A DNA stretch of 39,319 nt from a virus. The notes beneath the pieces were generated by a model. That model was not told where the DNA came from, searched no databases, and saw nothing but the letters and a program-made list of their open reading frames with translations. The translations under genes and the position numbers were made by a program. Shown here piece by piece: positions 1 to 8,428 of this stretch (position 1 is the first letter of the stretch; each line of letters begins with the position of its first letter). The DNA lies in IMG/VR virus record IMGVR_UViG_3300024999_000220, positions 1 through 39,319 of that record; one strand, written 5' to 3'.

Positions 1-519
1 TACCCAACTACCCAAGTACCCCAATAGATAGTAGTAGAATAGTCCCACCGTAACGTAGAGTAGAGTATCACTACCGTAGAGTAGTAAACCAACCCTACCC
101 TATAAAGTTATACTATTAGGACACTATAACTTAGTATAACTAAATAAGTAAATGTGGAAATATAGGGGTGTCTACTGGTATATCGATCGAACTGGTCTAC
201 TTAAATACGGTAGAATCATGGATAGATAGTATACTATACTACTATAAACTAACCTTCAAGTGAGTGAAGAGAAAAAAAATCAGGGGGGGGGAAAGAAACA
301 AAGACAGTAGTTACATATGTAAGTTATGATAAAGGATAATAACAAGGTATAAAGTAGTACTATTTTATTATAGAAAATAATTTCAGAATATTAAAAGACA
401 TTGACCACGATATAAGTACAAGGAGGCTATTTAGCAACTAACTACTTTAAAGAAAAATAGCTACTATATAATACTACACTAAATTATAATAACCGACAGT
501 ACGCGGCGGAGGGGAACCT
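1..519. other. Non-coding, AT-rich leader region
   Basis: No open reading frame with a convincing ribosome binding site is visible on either strand. The stretch has GTAGAGTAG-type short repeats near 54-93, an inverted repeat at 107-140, a 12-base palindrome around 226-237, a run of eight A at 272-279 and a run of nine G at 283-291. A TTGACC hexamer at 401-406 could be a -35 element, but no good -10 follows at normal spacing. It probably holds regulatory sequence for the genes starting at 520; that is inference. Confidence 0.5.
107..140. repeat. Inverted repeat in leader region
   Basis: GTTATACT at 107-114 is the exact reverse complement of AGTATAAC at 133-140, separated by 18 bases. No T-tract follows, so it does not look like a terminator. 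A protein-binding site or RNA stem is possible. Confidence 0.35.
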
Positions 520-762
520 ATGTGTATTTTTAAAAAGAAACAAAGGTCGGATTACAAAAAAAGTTTAGAATTAATAAAGAAGGTAAAAAAGGTATACAAT
601 AGTTGTGTTACGTTAGAACAACTTGTAGTAGCTGATAAGTATGCCGCGCTAGCACTAAAACAACTATTAAAGGTGCTACCTGATCATTCTGTGGCTTCGT
701 ATGAAGCATCTTTTAAAAGAATGCATATGAATAGGTATAGTAGTAATTTATTGATAGTGTAG
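520..762 (+). CDS. Small basic hypothetical protein
   Basis: An 80-residue protein that I do not recognise. The start is supported by a GGAGG-like site about 8 bases upstream. The N-terminal 30 residues are strongly basic (many Lys, with Arg) and the middle looks helical, so nucleic acid binding or a helical host-takeover peptide is possible but unproven. It follows the long non-coding leader and is separated from the next gene by about 100 non-coding bases. Confidence 0.6.
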   Translation: MCIFKKKQRSDYKKSLELIKKVKKVYNSCVTLEQLVVADKYAALALKQLLKVLPDHSVASYEASFKRMHMNRYSSNLLIV

Positions 763-863
763 TATACTATTATATGGTAATACTGGGTATTAATATATTA
801 TGATAAAGTGCCTTGTTTTTAATAAACTGTCCTATGTATAATATAGAAACTTAAGGAAATGAT

Positions 864-1118
864 ATGGAGTGTATAGATAGACATTGTAGGACTAATAACA
901 CTGATAGCAAGACTATATGTAACAACTGTTTAGCTACAATTATTAAAGGTATGGATACACCTGATTTGATGGACTTATACTACCACATAAACAACCTGTT
1001 GCATACCACCGATAAAGAAAGAGAATTGTTAGCTGAAAAGTTTGGCCCTGTGCCTGGTATAATACTAGTGTCCGTAGAGGAGCAGTGGTTCAAGTTTATT
1101 AATGACTTGCTTTTATAG
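864..1118 (+). CDS. Small hypothetical protein with N-terminal cysteines
   Basis: An 84-residue protein that I do not recognise. An AAGGAA site lies just upstream of the start. Residues 1-25 contain four Cys (C3, C8, C19, C22) and one His, including a CNNC pair that could form a small zinc site. The remainder looks helical and mildly acidic. It stands alone between short non-coding gaps; the downstream gap of about 100 bases leads into the adhesin-like cluster. Function is unknown. Confidence 0.6.
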   Translation: MECIDRHCRTNNTDSKTICNNCLATIIKGMDTPDLMDLYYHINNLLHTTDKERELLAEKFGPVPGIILVSVEEQWFKFINDLLL

Positions 1119-1222
1119 CATGGTGGTCGTATAAAGGGTTAATTGAGCGCGGGTTAAAAAATCAAATATATAAAGATTAGACATTTTAAACTAAAATAAA
1201 AACGAACTGGGGGTCAATAGTA

Positions 1223-3055
1223 ATGACTAATTATTCTGATATAATTAATAACACCATAACAGTGGCTAATGATAAAGCTGTTGTGCTGGGAGCTGACAGT
1301 TTTACCTCTGATTATAGTACTGTTAGTATGGTGCAACAGGCGTTCAATAATGTTACTCAAAGTGGCACTGTTGTTGTTACCCACACCACTGATTCATTAG
1401 GTAAACGTATAACCCAATTATATGAACTTCAAGCAGACCAGCCTAATGTATCTAACACAACTTTGGATTTTGATTTGGCCGACGAGGGTAAATTTGTTCA
1501 AGAGACTGCTGTTAGCGGTACAGTGTTTGCCGATGGTGCAGTTACTTTATATGCTCCAGGAGAACCTCCAATAGAGACTGGTTTGGATGCTACTACGGTT
1601 TATAATCCTGCTTATGGCCATTTAATTAACAGTAATAATACTTTGGAATTAACAACAGACGGTGTTACTATCCACGCATTAAGTAAAGTAACATTAGATG
1701 GGACTACTGGTATAAAAGTTTATATGGAGGCCGTTTACCATCAACGAACATACGCAGCCTTTGGTATATGCAGTGTTAACGGTGGATATAATACTACCGC
1801 TAACATACCGGTTACTGGCGTAGTTTGTCATAACTGGTCAAGAGTTTATAAAGGAACCACCATGGTAGTAAACGATCAGCCCATCCCTGAGGATGGTGAT
1901 ACAGTTATGATAGCTTTTAACTGTGTTACAAATAGAATGTGGGTGGGTGTTAATGGTACATGGTATTTAGGTGGCGACCCAGCCGCTGGTACAAATCCGA
2001 GTATTAATGGTGCCGATATTATAATGAATTCTGATCTTAGGGCCATAGTACAACAACGTGTAATAGGAAATCAAATTACAGTAAAATTTAAAGACTCTGA
2101 GTTCCTATATACCCCTCCCGTAGGATTCAATGATAGATTCGGAGACGATGGTTATATAACCACACCTAAATATGTTACTACCTCTGATCAAAATCACTTA
2201 GCATTGAGTAGTTTATCTACTATTAACTATGTGGATGTAACTTCCACGGTTCCCACCAATACTGATATAAAATACCTCTTTTCTTTTGATAATCGTCTTA
2301 GTTGGCAAAAAGCGGCGCATATAAAATTATGTACGGGTGGAACAGCCACAGCAAGCTCTTACAACGGTAGTAATCCAGACTATAATGCGGATAAAGCATT
2401 TGATGACTCAACAACATCTCAGTGGGTGTCTAATGCAACCACAGCAGGTGAATGGCTTAGTTATGCGCTAACTACAAGTAAAACTGTAAGACATTATATA
2501 GTTCAAGCAGGAGGGGCTGGTTGGGAAGCCTATGGCCCACTTGGCTGGATTTTACAAGGATGGACTGGCAGCTCTTGGACAGATCTACACACAGTATCCG
2601 GTTTATCTGCCTGGCAGGCATACGAAAGAAAATCGTACAGTTTTAGTAATAGTACTGCTTACACTACATACAGATTATATGTCACAACTAATGCTGCTTG
2701 GAATCATGCAATAAGTGAACTGGAACTATATGAATCGGACTACGAAAATACTTATACCACAGTCAGCGGTATTACCTTTGATAATGACTGTACATTAACA
2801 GCTATGCAAAGGGGTTTACAAAACTACCCTGTATCCGATGAACTGTACTTAGACTTTGCATTTCAGTTATCAACTACGGATTCAAATACTACACCATCCT
2901 TGGATCAAGTTACTGTAAATTATGATGAGAATGGTAATTACGAATTTAAATATGATACAGACTATAACATAGTAAATGCAACTAGTACTACCACAGAAAT
3001 AACAAAAAATAGTGTGGGTACAAGTAACATAAAAGTAAATGTTCTACTACCATAA
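1223..3055 (+). CDS. Modular adhesin or tail-fibre-like protein with SPRY-like and discoidin-like domains
   Basis: A 610-residue, Thr/Ser/Asn-rich beta protein. Residues 1-72 form an N-cap shared with the next two genes, and the last 40 or so residues form a shared C-cap ending in a GTSNIKVNVLLP-like motif. Residues about 110-310 resemble a SPRY/concanavalin-type fold, with a WVGVNGTWYLGGDP core. Residues about 375-500 resemble an F5/8 type C (discoidin) carbohydrate-binding domain, with NADKAFDDSTTSQWVS and a later ELELYESD segment. The start has a GGGGG-type site upstream. The fold calls come from motif recognition. The role, host or glycan binding by a virion or cell-surface protein, is inferred. 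Confidence 0.7.
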   Translation: MTNYSDIINNTITVANDKAVVLGADSFTSDYSTVSMVQQAFNNVTQSGTVVVTHTTDSLGKRITQLYELQADQPNVSNTTLDFDLADEGKFVQETAVSGTVFADGAVTLYAPGEPPIETGLDATTVYNPAYGHLINSNNTLELTTDGVTIHALSKVTLDGTTGIKVYMEAVYHQRTYAAFGICSVNGGYNTTANIPVTGVVCHNWSRVYKGTTMVVNDQPIPEDGDTVMIAFNCVTNRMWVGVNGTWYLGGDPAAGTNPSINGADIIMNSDLRAIVQQRVIGNQITVKFKDSEFLYTPPVGFNDRFGDDGYITTPKYVTTSDQNHLALSSLSTINYVDVTSTVPTNTDIKYLFSFDNRLSWQKAAHIKLCTGGTATASSYNGSNPDYNADKAFDDSTTSQWVSNATTAGEWLSYALTTSKTVRHYIVQAGGAGWEAYGPLGWILQGWTGSSWTDLHTVSGLSAWQAYERKSYSFSNSTAYTTYRLYVTTNAAWNHAISELELYESDYENTYTTVSGITFDNDCTLTAMQRGLQNYPVSDELYLDFAFQLSTTDSNTTPSLDQVTVNYDENGNYEFKYDTDYNIVNATSTTTEITKNSVGTSNIKVNVLLP

Positions 3056-3067
3056 GAGGATTATACA

Positions 3068-3409
3068 ATGCCTAACTACTCACAAATAGCTAACACAATA
3101 ATAAAAGAAGCTAATGATACAGCAACACTTAATGGAGCCCAAAGTTTTACCAGTTCAAGTACTGTATCAAACACTATTCAAACCACTATAACTAATGCAA
3201 GTCAAAATGTAATATCTGTTATTACACATGCCAGTGATGTTGATGGTAACCGTATAGTACAGGTGTATGAGTTACAAGTTGATATATCACTTTATAAACT
3301 ACAAGATAGCGCTAATTATAAAGTGTCTATTTTATCACCAACTACTACTGGGATAACTAAACTATCAAGTGGTACCTCAAATATTAAAGTTAATATACTC
3401 CTATCTTAG
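3068..3409 (+). CDS. Cap-only member of the tandem adhesin-like family
   Basis: A 113-residue protein made only of the N-cap (residues 1-72, beginning MPNYSQIANTIIKEAND) joined directly to the C-cap (residues about 73-113, ending TSNIKVNILLS). The large central payload seen in the genes before and after it is absent. It begins 12 bases after the previous stop with an AGAGGA site, and the reading frame is intact, so it is a compact gene rather than a broken one. It may be a structural spacer, a trimer partner or a reduced cassette. Confidence 0.7.
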   Translation: MPNYSQIANTIIKEANDTATLNGAQSFTSSSTVSNTIQTTITNASQNVISVITHASDVDGNRIVQVYELQVDISLYKLQDSANYKVSILSPTTTGITKLSSGTSNIKVNILLS

Positions 3410-3420
3410 AGGGATAATTT

Positions 3421-4815
3421 ATGACTACTTACTCACAACTATTAAATAATGAAGTGGCTGATATAAACGCAGTTGCTGTCGCTACTTTCGGTGCCGACAG
3501 TTTTGTTGGTGATGGAAGTGCCTCTGCAATAAATCAAACAGCTTTTACAGGGGTTGTTCAAAACCAGGTGGTTACAGCAACACATCTTGCAGATGCGGAT
3601 GGCAAAAGGTTAGTACAGGTATCTGAATTTGTTGCCGGAGGGGAACTGGTGGATACATCCTTAGACTTCGATCTTGCTGATGAAGCACAGTTTATACAAG
3701 AAAGTACTGTAAGTGGTACTGACTTTATTGATGGTAAAGTACAATTGCACTATGATACAGAGCTACTTACTGCTACTTATGATAATACTAGAAAAAACGA
3801 CAACGTAACCCTAGACGAAACATCCCTTATAGCTGCTAAAAATAATATAAATGGTTGGCACGGGGTGGCGGCTACATGTGTGTTAAGTGGTAGTGATATA
3901 TTTTATTGGGAAAAAGTCCTTACTGCAGGCAGTCAATTCCATTGTGGGGCATATATAGAAGGATCGAATGTAGATTGGGCTATTTCAGGCAGTGCTTCTA
4001 GTTTTGGTTGGGCTTTTTATTATTACTATGCTTTTCAAGTGGCCGGTATTAATATATATGAGAGTATATCTACTCCGCAGGTTCAAGGAGATGTTATAGG
4101 AATAGCTTTTCAGCCCAGTACAGGCTACATTTGGTCACATAAAAAAGGAGTGTGGTTAGGAGATAAGTCACCTGCCACGTCACCTACTAATCCTTATTAC
4201 ACGGCTACTGCCGGGCAAACATGGAGAATTTTTGACGAACTATACTGGATGGGTAATTCGTTAACATCTAGATACTTACACTCTTCCTGTCAGTACGCGC
4301 CTTCAGGAGTAGTTGAGGTAGCTAATGAGGTATCTATTCATACTACTTCACCGTGGTATGTCACAACATCTGATCAAAATAACATTAGTCTGGCTTATAT
4401 TTCAAGTATAAATTCAATGACTATCACTACTACTGAACCGACCAATACAGATGTTGGAGCACTGGTTTCTTTTGACGGTAGAACAACTTGGGAAACTTGT
4501 ATAAGTGGTTCATTTACAACTCATTCTGGTATAGACACTAAAACTGGATGGAGCACCGTTTCTGATATAGAAACAGGGTTTACTAACTATAATATTACAG
4601 ATGAAGAAACTGTTGATTTTGCTTTTCTTTTAACGTCTGCTGATAGTCTAGTGACACCAAGTATAGATCAAGTAACTATTAATTATACAGAAACTGGTTC
4701 GTACGTGGTTAAAACACCTTCTGAATATTCAGTGATTTCTTATAGTGACACACAAACAAATGTAACTAAATTATCAACAGGTACAAATAATATTAAAGTT
4801 AATATTTTACTATAA
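3421..4815 (+). CDS. Modular adhesin or tail-fibre-like protein with SPRY-like payload
   Basis: A 464-residue, Ser/Thr-rich beta protein with the same N-cap (residues 1-74) and C-cap (last 40 or so residues) as its two neighbours. The payload has an early region nearly identical in pattern to the first gene (SLDFDLADEAQFIQESTVSG), a SPRY-like region at about 120-290 with IGIAFQPSTGYIWSHKKG, and a beta domain at about 315-430 that is continuous here but split by a discoidin-like insertion in the first paralogue. It starts after a GAGGGAT site 11 bases after the preceding stop. Likely a virion or surface binding protein, by inference. Confidence 0.7.
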   Translation: MTTYSQLLNNEVADINAVAVATFGADSFVGDGSASAINQTAFTGVVQNQVVTATHLADADGKRLVQVSEFVAGGELVDTSLDFDLADEAQFIQESTVSGTDFIDGKVQLHYDTELLTATYDNTRKNDNVTLDETSLIAAKNNINGWHGVAATCVLSGSDIFYWEKVLTAGSQFHCGAYIEGSNVDWAISGSASSFGWAFYYYYAFQVAGINIYESISTPQVQGDVIGIAFQPSTGYIWSHKKGVWLGDKSPATSPTNPYYTATAGQTWRIFDELYWMGNSLTSRYLHSSCQYAPSGVVEVANEVSIHTTSPWYVTTSDQNNISLAYISSINSMTITTTEPTNTDVGALVSFDGRTTWETCISGSFTTHSGIDTKTGWSTVSDIETGFTNYNITDEETVDFAFLLTSADSLVTPSIDQVTINYTETGSYVVKTPSEYSVISYSDTQTNVTKLSTGTNNIKVNILL

Positions 4816-4922
4816 ATAAAATATAAGAATTAACTTTAATTTAAATATGGAGAAAATAAATGTGTTATTATTTGTAATAACTACTTTGTAAATAAATATT
4901 TTACTGTTTTTGGAGAATTTAA

Positions 4923-5999
4923 ATGACTAGAATAAAAGAACCTATACTTGTAATAGATGATGATCAATCTATATTGGCTGTTATAAGTACAATGTTATCT
5001 GTAATTGGGTTCGACAATATAATTAATGCTACTAAGGGAGTTGAAGGTATAGCCGCCTTTAAAAAATACTCACCACCAATAGTATTATTAGACATAAGTC
5101 TTCCTGATGCTATGGGTTTAGATTTAATGGATAAAATAAAAGCACTATATCCACCATCACAAATTATTATAATAACAGGTAACACTTGTAATGAGTTTGT
5201 GGTAGATGCTTTAAGAAAAGGTGCTTGTGATTTTATAACCAAACCAATAACACTAGAAATTTTAAAACATTCTGTAACTCAATGCCTAGAAAAACATGAC
5301 TTGGTAAGAGATAACCAGATGTATCAACAACAACTAGAAAAATTGGTTAAAGAAAGAACAGATAATCTAGCAGCAACAAATGAAAAACTAGCAGTAGCTA
5401 ACAAAGATTTAAGTAGTGTTTTATACAAAACTGTTGAAGCTTTATCAAAAACTATGGAGATACGTGACCCATACACAGCTGGGCACCAAAAACGCGTAAC
5501 GGCGTTAGCAATAAAAATATCCGAGTATTATGGCCTAGATGAATCCCAAATCGAACATATAAAACTGGCAGGTATGCTCCATGATATAGGTAAATTCTAT
5601 GTTCCGCAAGAGTTATTAGTTAAACCAACTAGATTAAGTGAAACAGAATTTAAATTATTAAAAAAACATGTCATAGAAGGATACAATATAATTAGTGATA
5701 TTCCTTTTGAAGCACCAATAGCCCGTATGGTATTACAACATCACGAAAGGCTAGATGGTTCTGGTTATCCTAATGGTTTAAGGGGTGACCAAATATCCAT
5801 AGAAGCTAAAATAATCAGTGTAGCTGATGTAGTAGAGGCTATGGCTTCACATAGACCATATAGGGCCTCTTTGGGTGTTACTGTGGCCATTGAAGAAATA
5901 GTAAAAGGTTCTGGTAAACTATACGACGATAAAGTCGTAGAGGCTTGTTTGGCGGTTATAAAAGCCTGTAATTATGATTTAGATATTATATTTAAATAA
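4923..5999 (+). CDS. Response regulator with HD-GYP c-di-GMP phosphodiesterase domain
   Basis: A 358-residue protein with a REC domain at residues 8-120 (acidic pocket D12/D13, phosphoacceptor D57 in VLLD, T85, K107), a coiled-coil linker at about 130-165 and an HD-GYP domain at 175-350. Catalytic signatures are intact: HDIGK at 220-224, H249, HHE at 273-275, GSGYP at 279-283 and D302. Characterised HD-GYP proteins hydrolyse cyclic di-GMP, and the REC domain would gate this by phosphorylation from a host kinase. No kinase is encoded nearby. The start has a GGAG site 8 bases upstream. The protein is cytosolic, with no membrane segment. Very likely an active enzyme judging by residues; its role in infection is inferred. 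Confidence 0.9.
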   Translation: MTRIKEPILVIDDDQSILAVISTMLSVIGFDNIINATKGVEGIAAFKKYSPPIVLLDISLPDAMGLDLMDKIKALYPPSQIIIITGNTCNEFVVDALRKGACDFITKPITLEILKHSVTQCLEKHDLVRDNQMYQQQLEKLVKERTDNLAATNEKLAVANKDLSSVLYKTVEALSKTMEIRDPYTAGHQKRVTALAIKISEYYGLDESQIEHIKLAGMLHDIGKFYVPQELLVKPTRLSETEFKLLKKHVIEGYNIISDIPFEAPIARMVLQHHERLDGSGYPNGLRGDQISIEAKIISVADVVEAMASHRPYRASLGVTVAIEEIVKGSGKLYDDKVVEACLAVIKACNYDLDIIFK

Positions 6000-6012
6000 C
6001 GGGGTTATAACT

Positions 6013-6864
6013 ATGGCCAATAAAAAGGCAGTACTGATAGCTGAAGAAAGTTTAGCTATGATACAACTATACAAAGGATTACTGGCACCATACGACTGTG
6101 TAGTACATTCAGTTAGTAGTTTAAAAGAAGCCAGAGAACGTATGATGAGGTACGACTACGACTTATATATCATTGATACAATACTAGAAAATAAAGAAAG
6201 CGGTTTAGAGCTTGTGGGCAGAGGTGGTGCAGATCCTGATAAATGCCTTATATTATCTAGAAGCTTGCCAGAAGATACAGTAAGTGAATTGGTTGAATTT
6301 CATAAAGTACCAAGAGAAATGATTATGGTAAAACCTCCTGATGCTAGGGCATTTATAGTTATAGCCAATAAACATCTAAGAGGAGAAGCATCTCCTGACA
6401 ATATTATTATACCAACTACTAGTGTATCTAAACTCAGCGATAAACGTATTTTATATAGGATTAAACGATGGGTTTTAGGCCTTTCTTTTAAAGGTTGGAT
6501 AGCTATAATAAGTTTTATGCTTATATTACCTACAACAACAAATACAACAGCTAAATATTTTAGTTACAAGCAGCATCTAAAATTTGAACAAGAAAAAGTA
6601 GCTTATTGTGAAAAAGAATTTAAAAGTTTTAAACAAGGGGATACAGTAAGTAAAACCACATTTAGGGAAAGTACTATACTAGATGATGGTGATATGTACA
6701 TAATAAGGATATACCCAGATAATATTGTATTTGTTAAAATAATATATAAAGATAGGTTTTATTCAAAGGAACGTTGGATAGTTGGAGAAAATTATCTAAA
6801 AACTATTGGTTTAAATGAGAAAATGACTTTGTTAGATATATTAAAATCACTTATTATGTTTTAA
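6013..6864 (+). CDS. Receiver-like domain protein with membrane anchor
   Basis: A 283-residue protein. Residues 5-120 resemble a REC domain: an E11-E12 acidic pair, D55 in the phosphoacceptor position (IIDT) and K107 before Pro. The pocket uses Glu rather than Asp, so phosphorylation may be altered. One hydrophobic segment at about 161-173 (GWIAIISFMLILP) is probably a membrane anchor. The C-terminal 100 residues are a mixed alpha/beta region that I do not recognise. It begins 13 bases after the HD-GYP regulator, so the two are probably co-transcribed and may act in one signalling module; this is inference. Confidence 0.7.
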   Translation: MANKKAVLIAEESLAMIQLYKGLLAPYDCVVHSVSSLKEARERMMRYDYDLYIIDTILENKESGLELVGRGGADPDKCLILSRSLPEDTVSELVEFHKVPREMIMVKPPDARAFIVIANKHLRGEASPDNIIIPTTSVSKLSDKRILYRIKRWVLGLSFKGWIAIISFMLILPTTTNTTAKYFSYKQHLKFEQEKVAYCEKEFKSFKQGDTVSKTTFRESTILDDGDMYIIRIYPDNIVFVKIIYKDRFYSKERWIVGENYLKTIGLNEKMTLLDILKSLIMF

Positions 6865-6886
6865 TTGATTTAAAGGAGAACAACAA

Positions 6887-7132
6887 ATGAACTTAAATTG
6901 TCAAAATTGTATGAATAAAGGAATGTGTAATAATAGTAAATACTATTGTGAGAGTTGTGGAGAAAGTAACTTAGAACCGATAGGTCAATTTTTTAGGGCC
7001 GGCGGCGTAAATGAGATGGTAGTTTTATTTACATGCTACAATCCTGACTGCTTGGCTTTTGGAAAAGTAGTTGATATAAACAGTAATCCAGTTCATATAA
7101 AATCATTAATTACAAATGAAGTTGTTTTGTAA
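6887..7132 (+). CDS. Small zinc-ribbon-like protein
   Basis: An 81-residue protein rich in Cys. It has CQNCMNKGMC at 5-14, a CESC pair at about 21-24, and a later C-x4-C at about 50-55. The spacing of CxxC knuckles suggests one or two zinc ribbons or treble-clef fingers. A strong AAAGGAGA site precedes the start. It is followed almost immediately by the next gene. The specific function is not recognisable; nucleic acid or protein binding is the usual role of such modules. Confidence 0.65.
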   Translation: MNLNCQNCMNKGMCNNSKYYCESCGESNLEPIGQFFRAGGVNEMVVLFTCYNPDCLAFGKVVDINSNPVHIKSLITNEVVL

Positions 7133-7145
7133 TAAGGAAATAATA

Positions 7146-7433
7146 ATGACTCAATCAGCTTTATACCCAATTATTGTAGATATAGCCTTTGATAAGCGTA
7201 GTGTGTTTTATTTAGTGTTTGATTCTTGTTCATGTAGAAAAGAAGCAGGCCCTATGTTGTGCGATTTATTAGCATACAATAATATAAATATAATCAAAGC
7301 CACGACTAAGGAATGGACAATAAGTATAGATAAGCAGATAAAATATATACGTATGGTATTACCAATAGACTCAGCTATTTTATATAATATTGGTACGCAA
7401 GGTTATGAAAAGGTGTTATATGTGGATTGTTAG
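7146..7433 (+). CDS. Hypothetical protein
   Basis: A 95-residue protein read from the ATG at 7146, which has an AAGGAA site 6-8 bases upstream. An ATG 30 bases earlier would overlap the previous gene and lacks a site. It has an alpha/beta pattern (LYPIIVDIAF near the start, IRMVLPIDSAILYNI later) and a CSC motif. I do not recognise a family. The 3' end overlaps the start of the secreted FN3 gene, suggesting coupled translation. Confidence 0.55.
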   Translation: MTQSALYPIIVDIAFDKRSVFYLVFDSCSCRKEAGPMLCDLLAYNNINIIKATTKEWTISIDKQIKYIRMVLPIDSAILYNIGTQGYEKVLYVDC

Positions 7434-7785
7434 GCACATACAACTTTTTACAGCCGCCATTTTATTTGTATTACTTATGTGCTACCCTAGTACAGTTGTA
7501 GCTATTAAAAAAAATGTAACTGTTACTTGGTCTTACAACAATGTTACAACAAATACTATGGAATATAGATTGTATTACTCCTATTACCAAGATATGAGTA
7601 ATAAAGTATTGGCATGTAGTATTAACGACCGTAATGCGACTGTAATTACTTGCCCTAATGTTGAAGTAAAAACAAACACTTATTTTGTTATTACAGCCGT
7701 TGAATCTGGCGCTGAATTTTATTCGGCCGCCAAAGGTGTGACATTGCCATATCCAGTAATAAATTTTATTTACATTACAGAATAG
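7420..7785 (+). CDS. Secreted or membrane-anchored fibronectin type III-like protein
   Basis: A 121-residue protein from the ATG at 7420, preceded by an AAAAGG site. An ATG at 7405 is an alternative start. Residues about 4-30 form a signal peptide or membrane anchor (basic start, then LFTAAILFVLLM, then a polar turn around PSTVVA). Residues about 32-120 fit one FN3 beta sandwich: VTVTWSY, EYRLYYSYY, and later TYFVITAVESG. The two Cys in the domain could pair in the periplasm or outside the cell. The role is inferred to be cell-surface or virion binding; superinfection exclusion is an alternative. Confidence 0.6.
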   Translation: MWIVRHIQLFTAAILFVLLMCYPSTVVAIKKNVTVTWSYNNVTTNTMEYRLYYSYYQDMSNKVLACSINDRNATVITCPNVEVKTNTYFVITAVESGAEFYSAAKGVTLPYPVINFIYITE

Positions 7786-7859
7786 TTTGTTTATATTAAT
7801 CTAACCATTATATAAGTAGATAAGGTATTAAAGAACTTCATTATTTTATGGTGATAACT

Positions 7860-8411
7860 ATGAATGAACTAAACGAATTAGAAGTATCCTCTACTATTAG
7901 AGACGCCTATTTACTTTTTTCAAAAGTAAATAAAGAAAGAAAAACTACACATGATTATAAGTCAATACACCCAGAGTATGTGGCTTGTTTATTAGCCAGA
8001 TTTGTAGATGATGAGGAAGTAATAGCAGCATCAATACTACAAAACATACTAACCTATGATGGTGTTGAAGTACAAGATATTTATGATTTATTCGGCAGTA
8101 AGATAACTAATCTTGTACTTGAATTAAACACACCAATTACACATAATACTGATGAAAACAAACTCGATAATTTAATTAAATGTTTAAATACCATGAGTAA
8201 AGAAGCCTTTACAATAAAAATGGTAAATAGGTTAAACGAGACTCTTGGTTTAATAAATACTATTATACCACATAGTTTTTTAAAACAACATTTGAAAGAT
8301 ACGTCATACATTATTAATACTATAAATAGGGAGATTGATGATATAAATATTAAAGTTATTGAACTACTTACTTTTTCTGTATTTTATGTAGAATTAACTA
8401 AAAATGTATAA
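7860..8411 (+). CDS. Degenerate RelA/SpoT-type HD domain protein
   Basis: A 183-residue protein read from the ATG at 7860 after a GGTGAT site; the ATG at 7848 is an alternative. The first 95 residues follow the RelA/SpoT hydrolase-domain pattern: an IHPEYVACLLA motif (HP-x-x-VA), then AASILQNIL and DIYDLFGSKITNLV. The position normally occupied by the metal-binding His-Asp (LLHD) is Gln-Asn here, so ppGpp hydrolase activity is probably lost. No synthetase domain follows. It may be a binding or regulatory pseudoenzyme. Family similarity is from pattern recognition; function is inferred. Confidence 0.6.
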   Translation: MNELNELEVSSTIRDAYLLFSKVNKERKTTHDYKSIHPEYVACLLARFVDDEEVIAASILQNILTYDGVEVQDIYDLFGSKITNLVLELNTPITHNTDENKLDNLIKCLNTMSKEAFTIKMVNRLNETLGLINTIIPHSFLKQHLKDTSYIINTINREIDDINIKVIELLTFSVFYVELTKNV

Positions 8412-8428
8412 GGAGAAATATTCAATAT

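Noticed and set aside
1-100. GTAGAG-type repeats as a CRISPR array
   Set aside because: Repeats are short, irregular and not separated by even spacers, and no cas gene is present.
2532-2714. 60-codon + strand frame within the first adhesin gene
   Set aside because: It overlaps fully with a well-supported coding frame and has no ribosome binding site.
1223-4815. Diversity-generating retroelement acting on the adhesin-like genes
   Set aside because: No reverse transcriptase gene and no template repeat are visible in the window; the payloads differ in whole domains, not at scattered adenines.
4847-4891. 14-codon leader peptide before the HD-GYP gene
   Set aside because: No ribosome binding site and no attenuator-like hairpins follow; the frame is as expected by chance.
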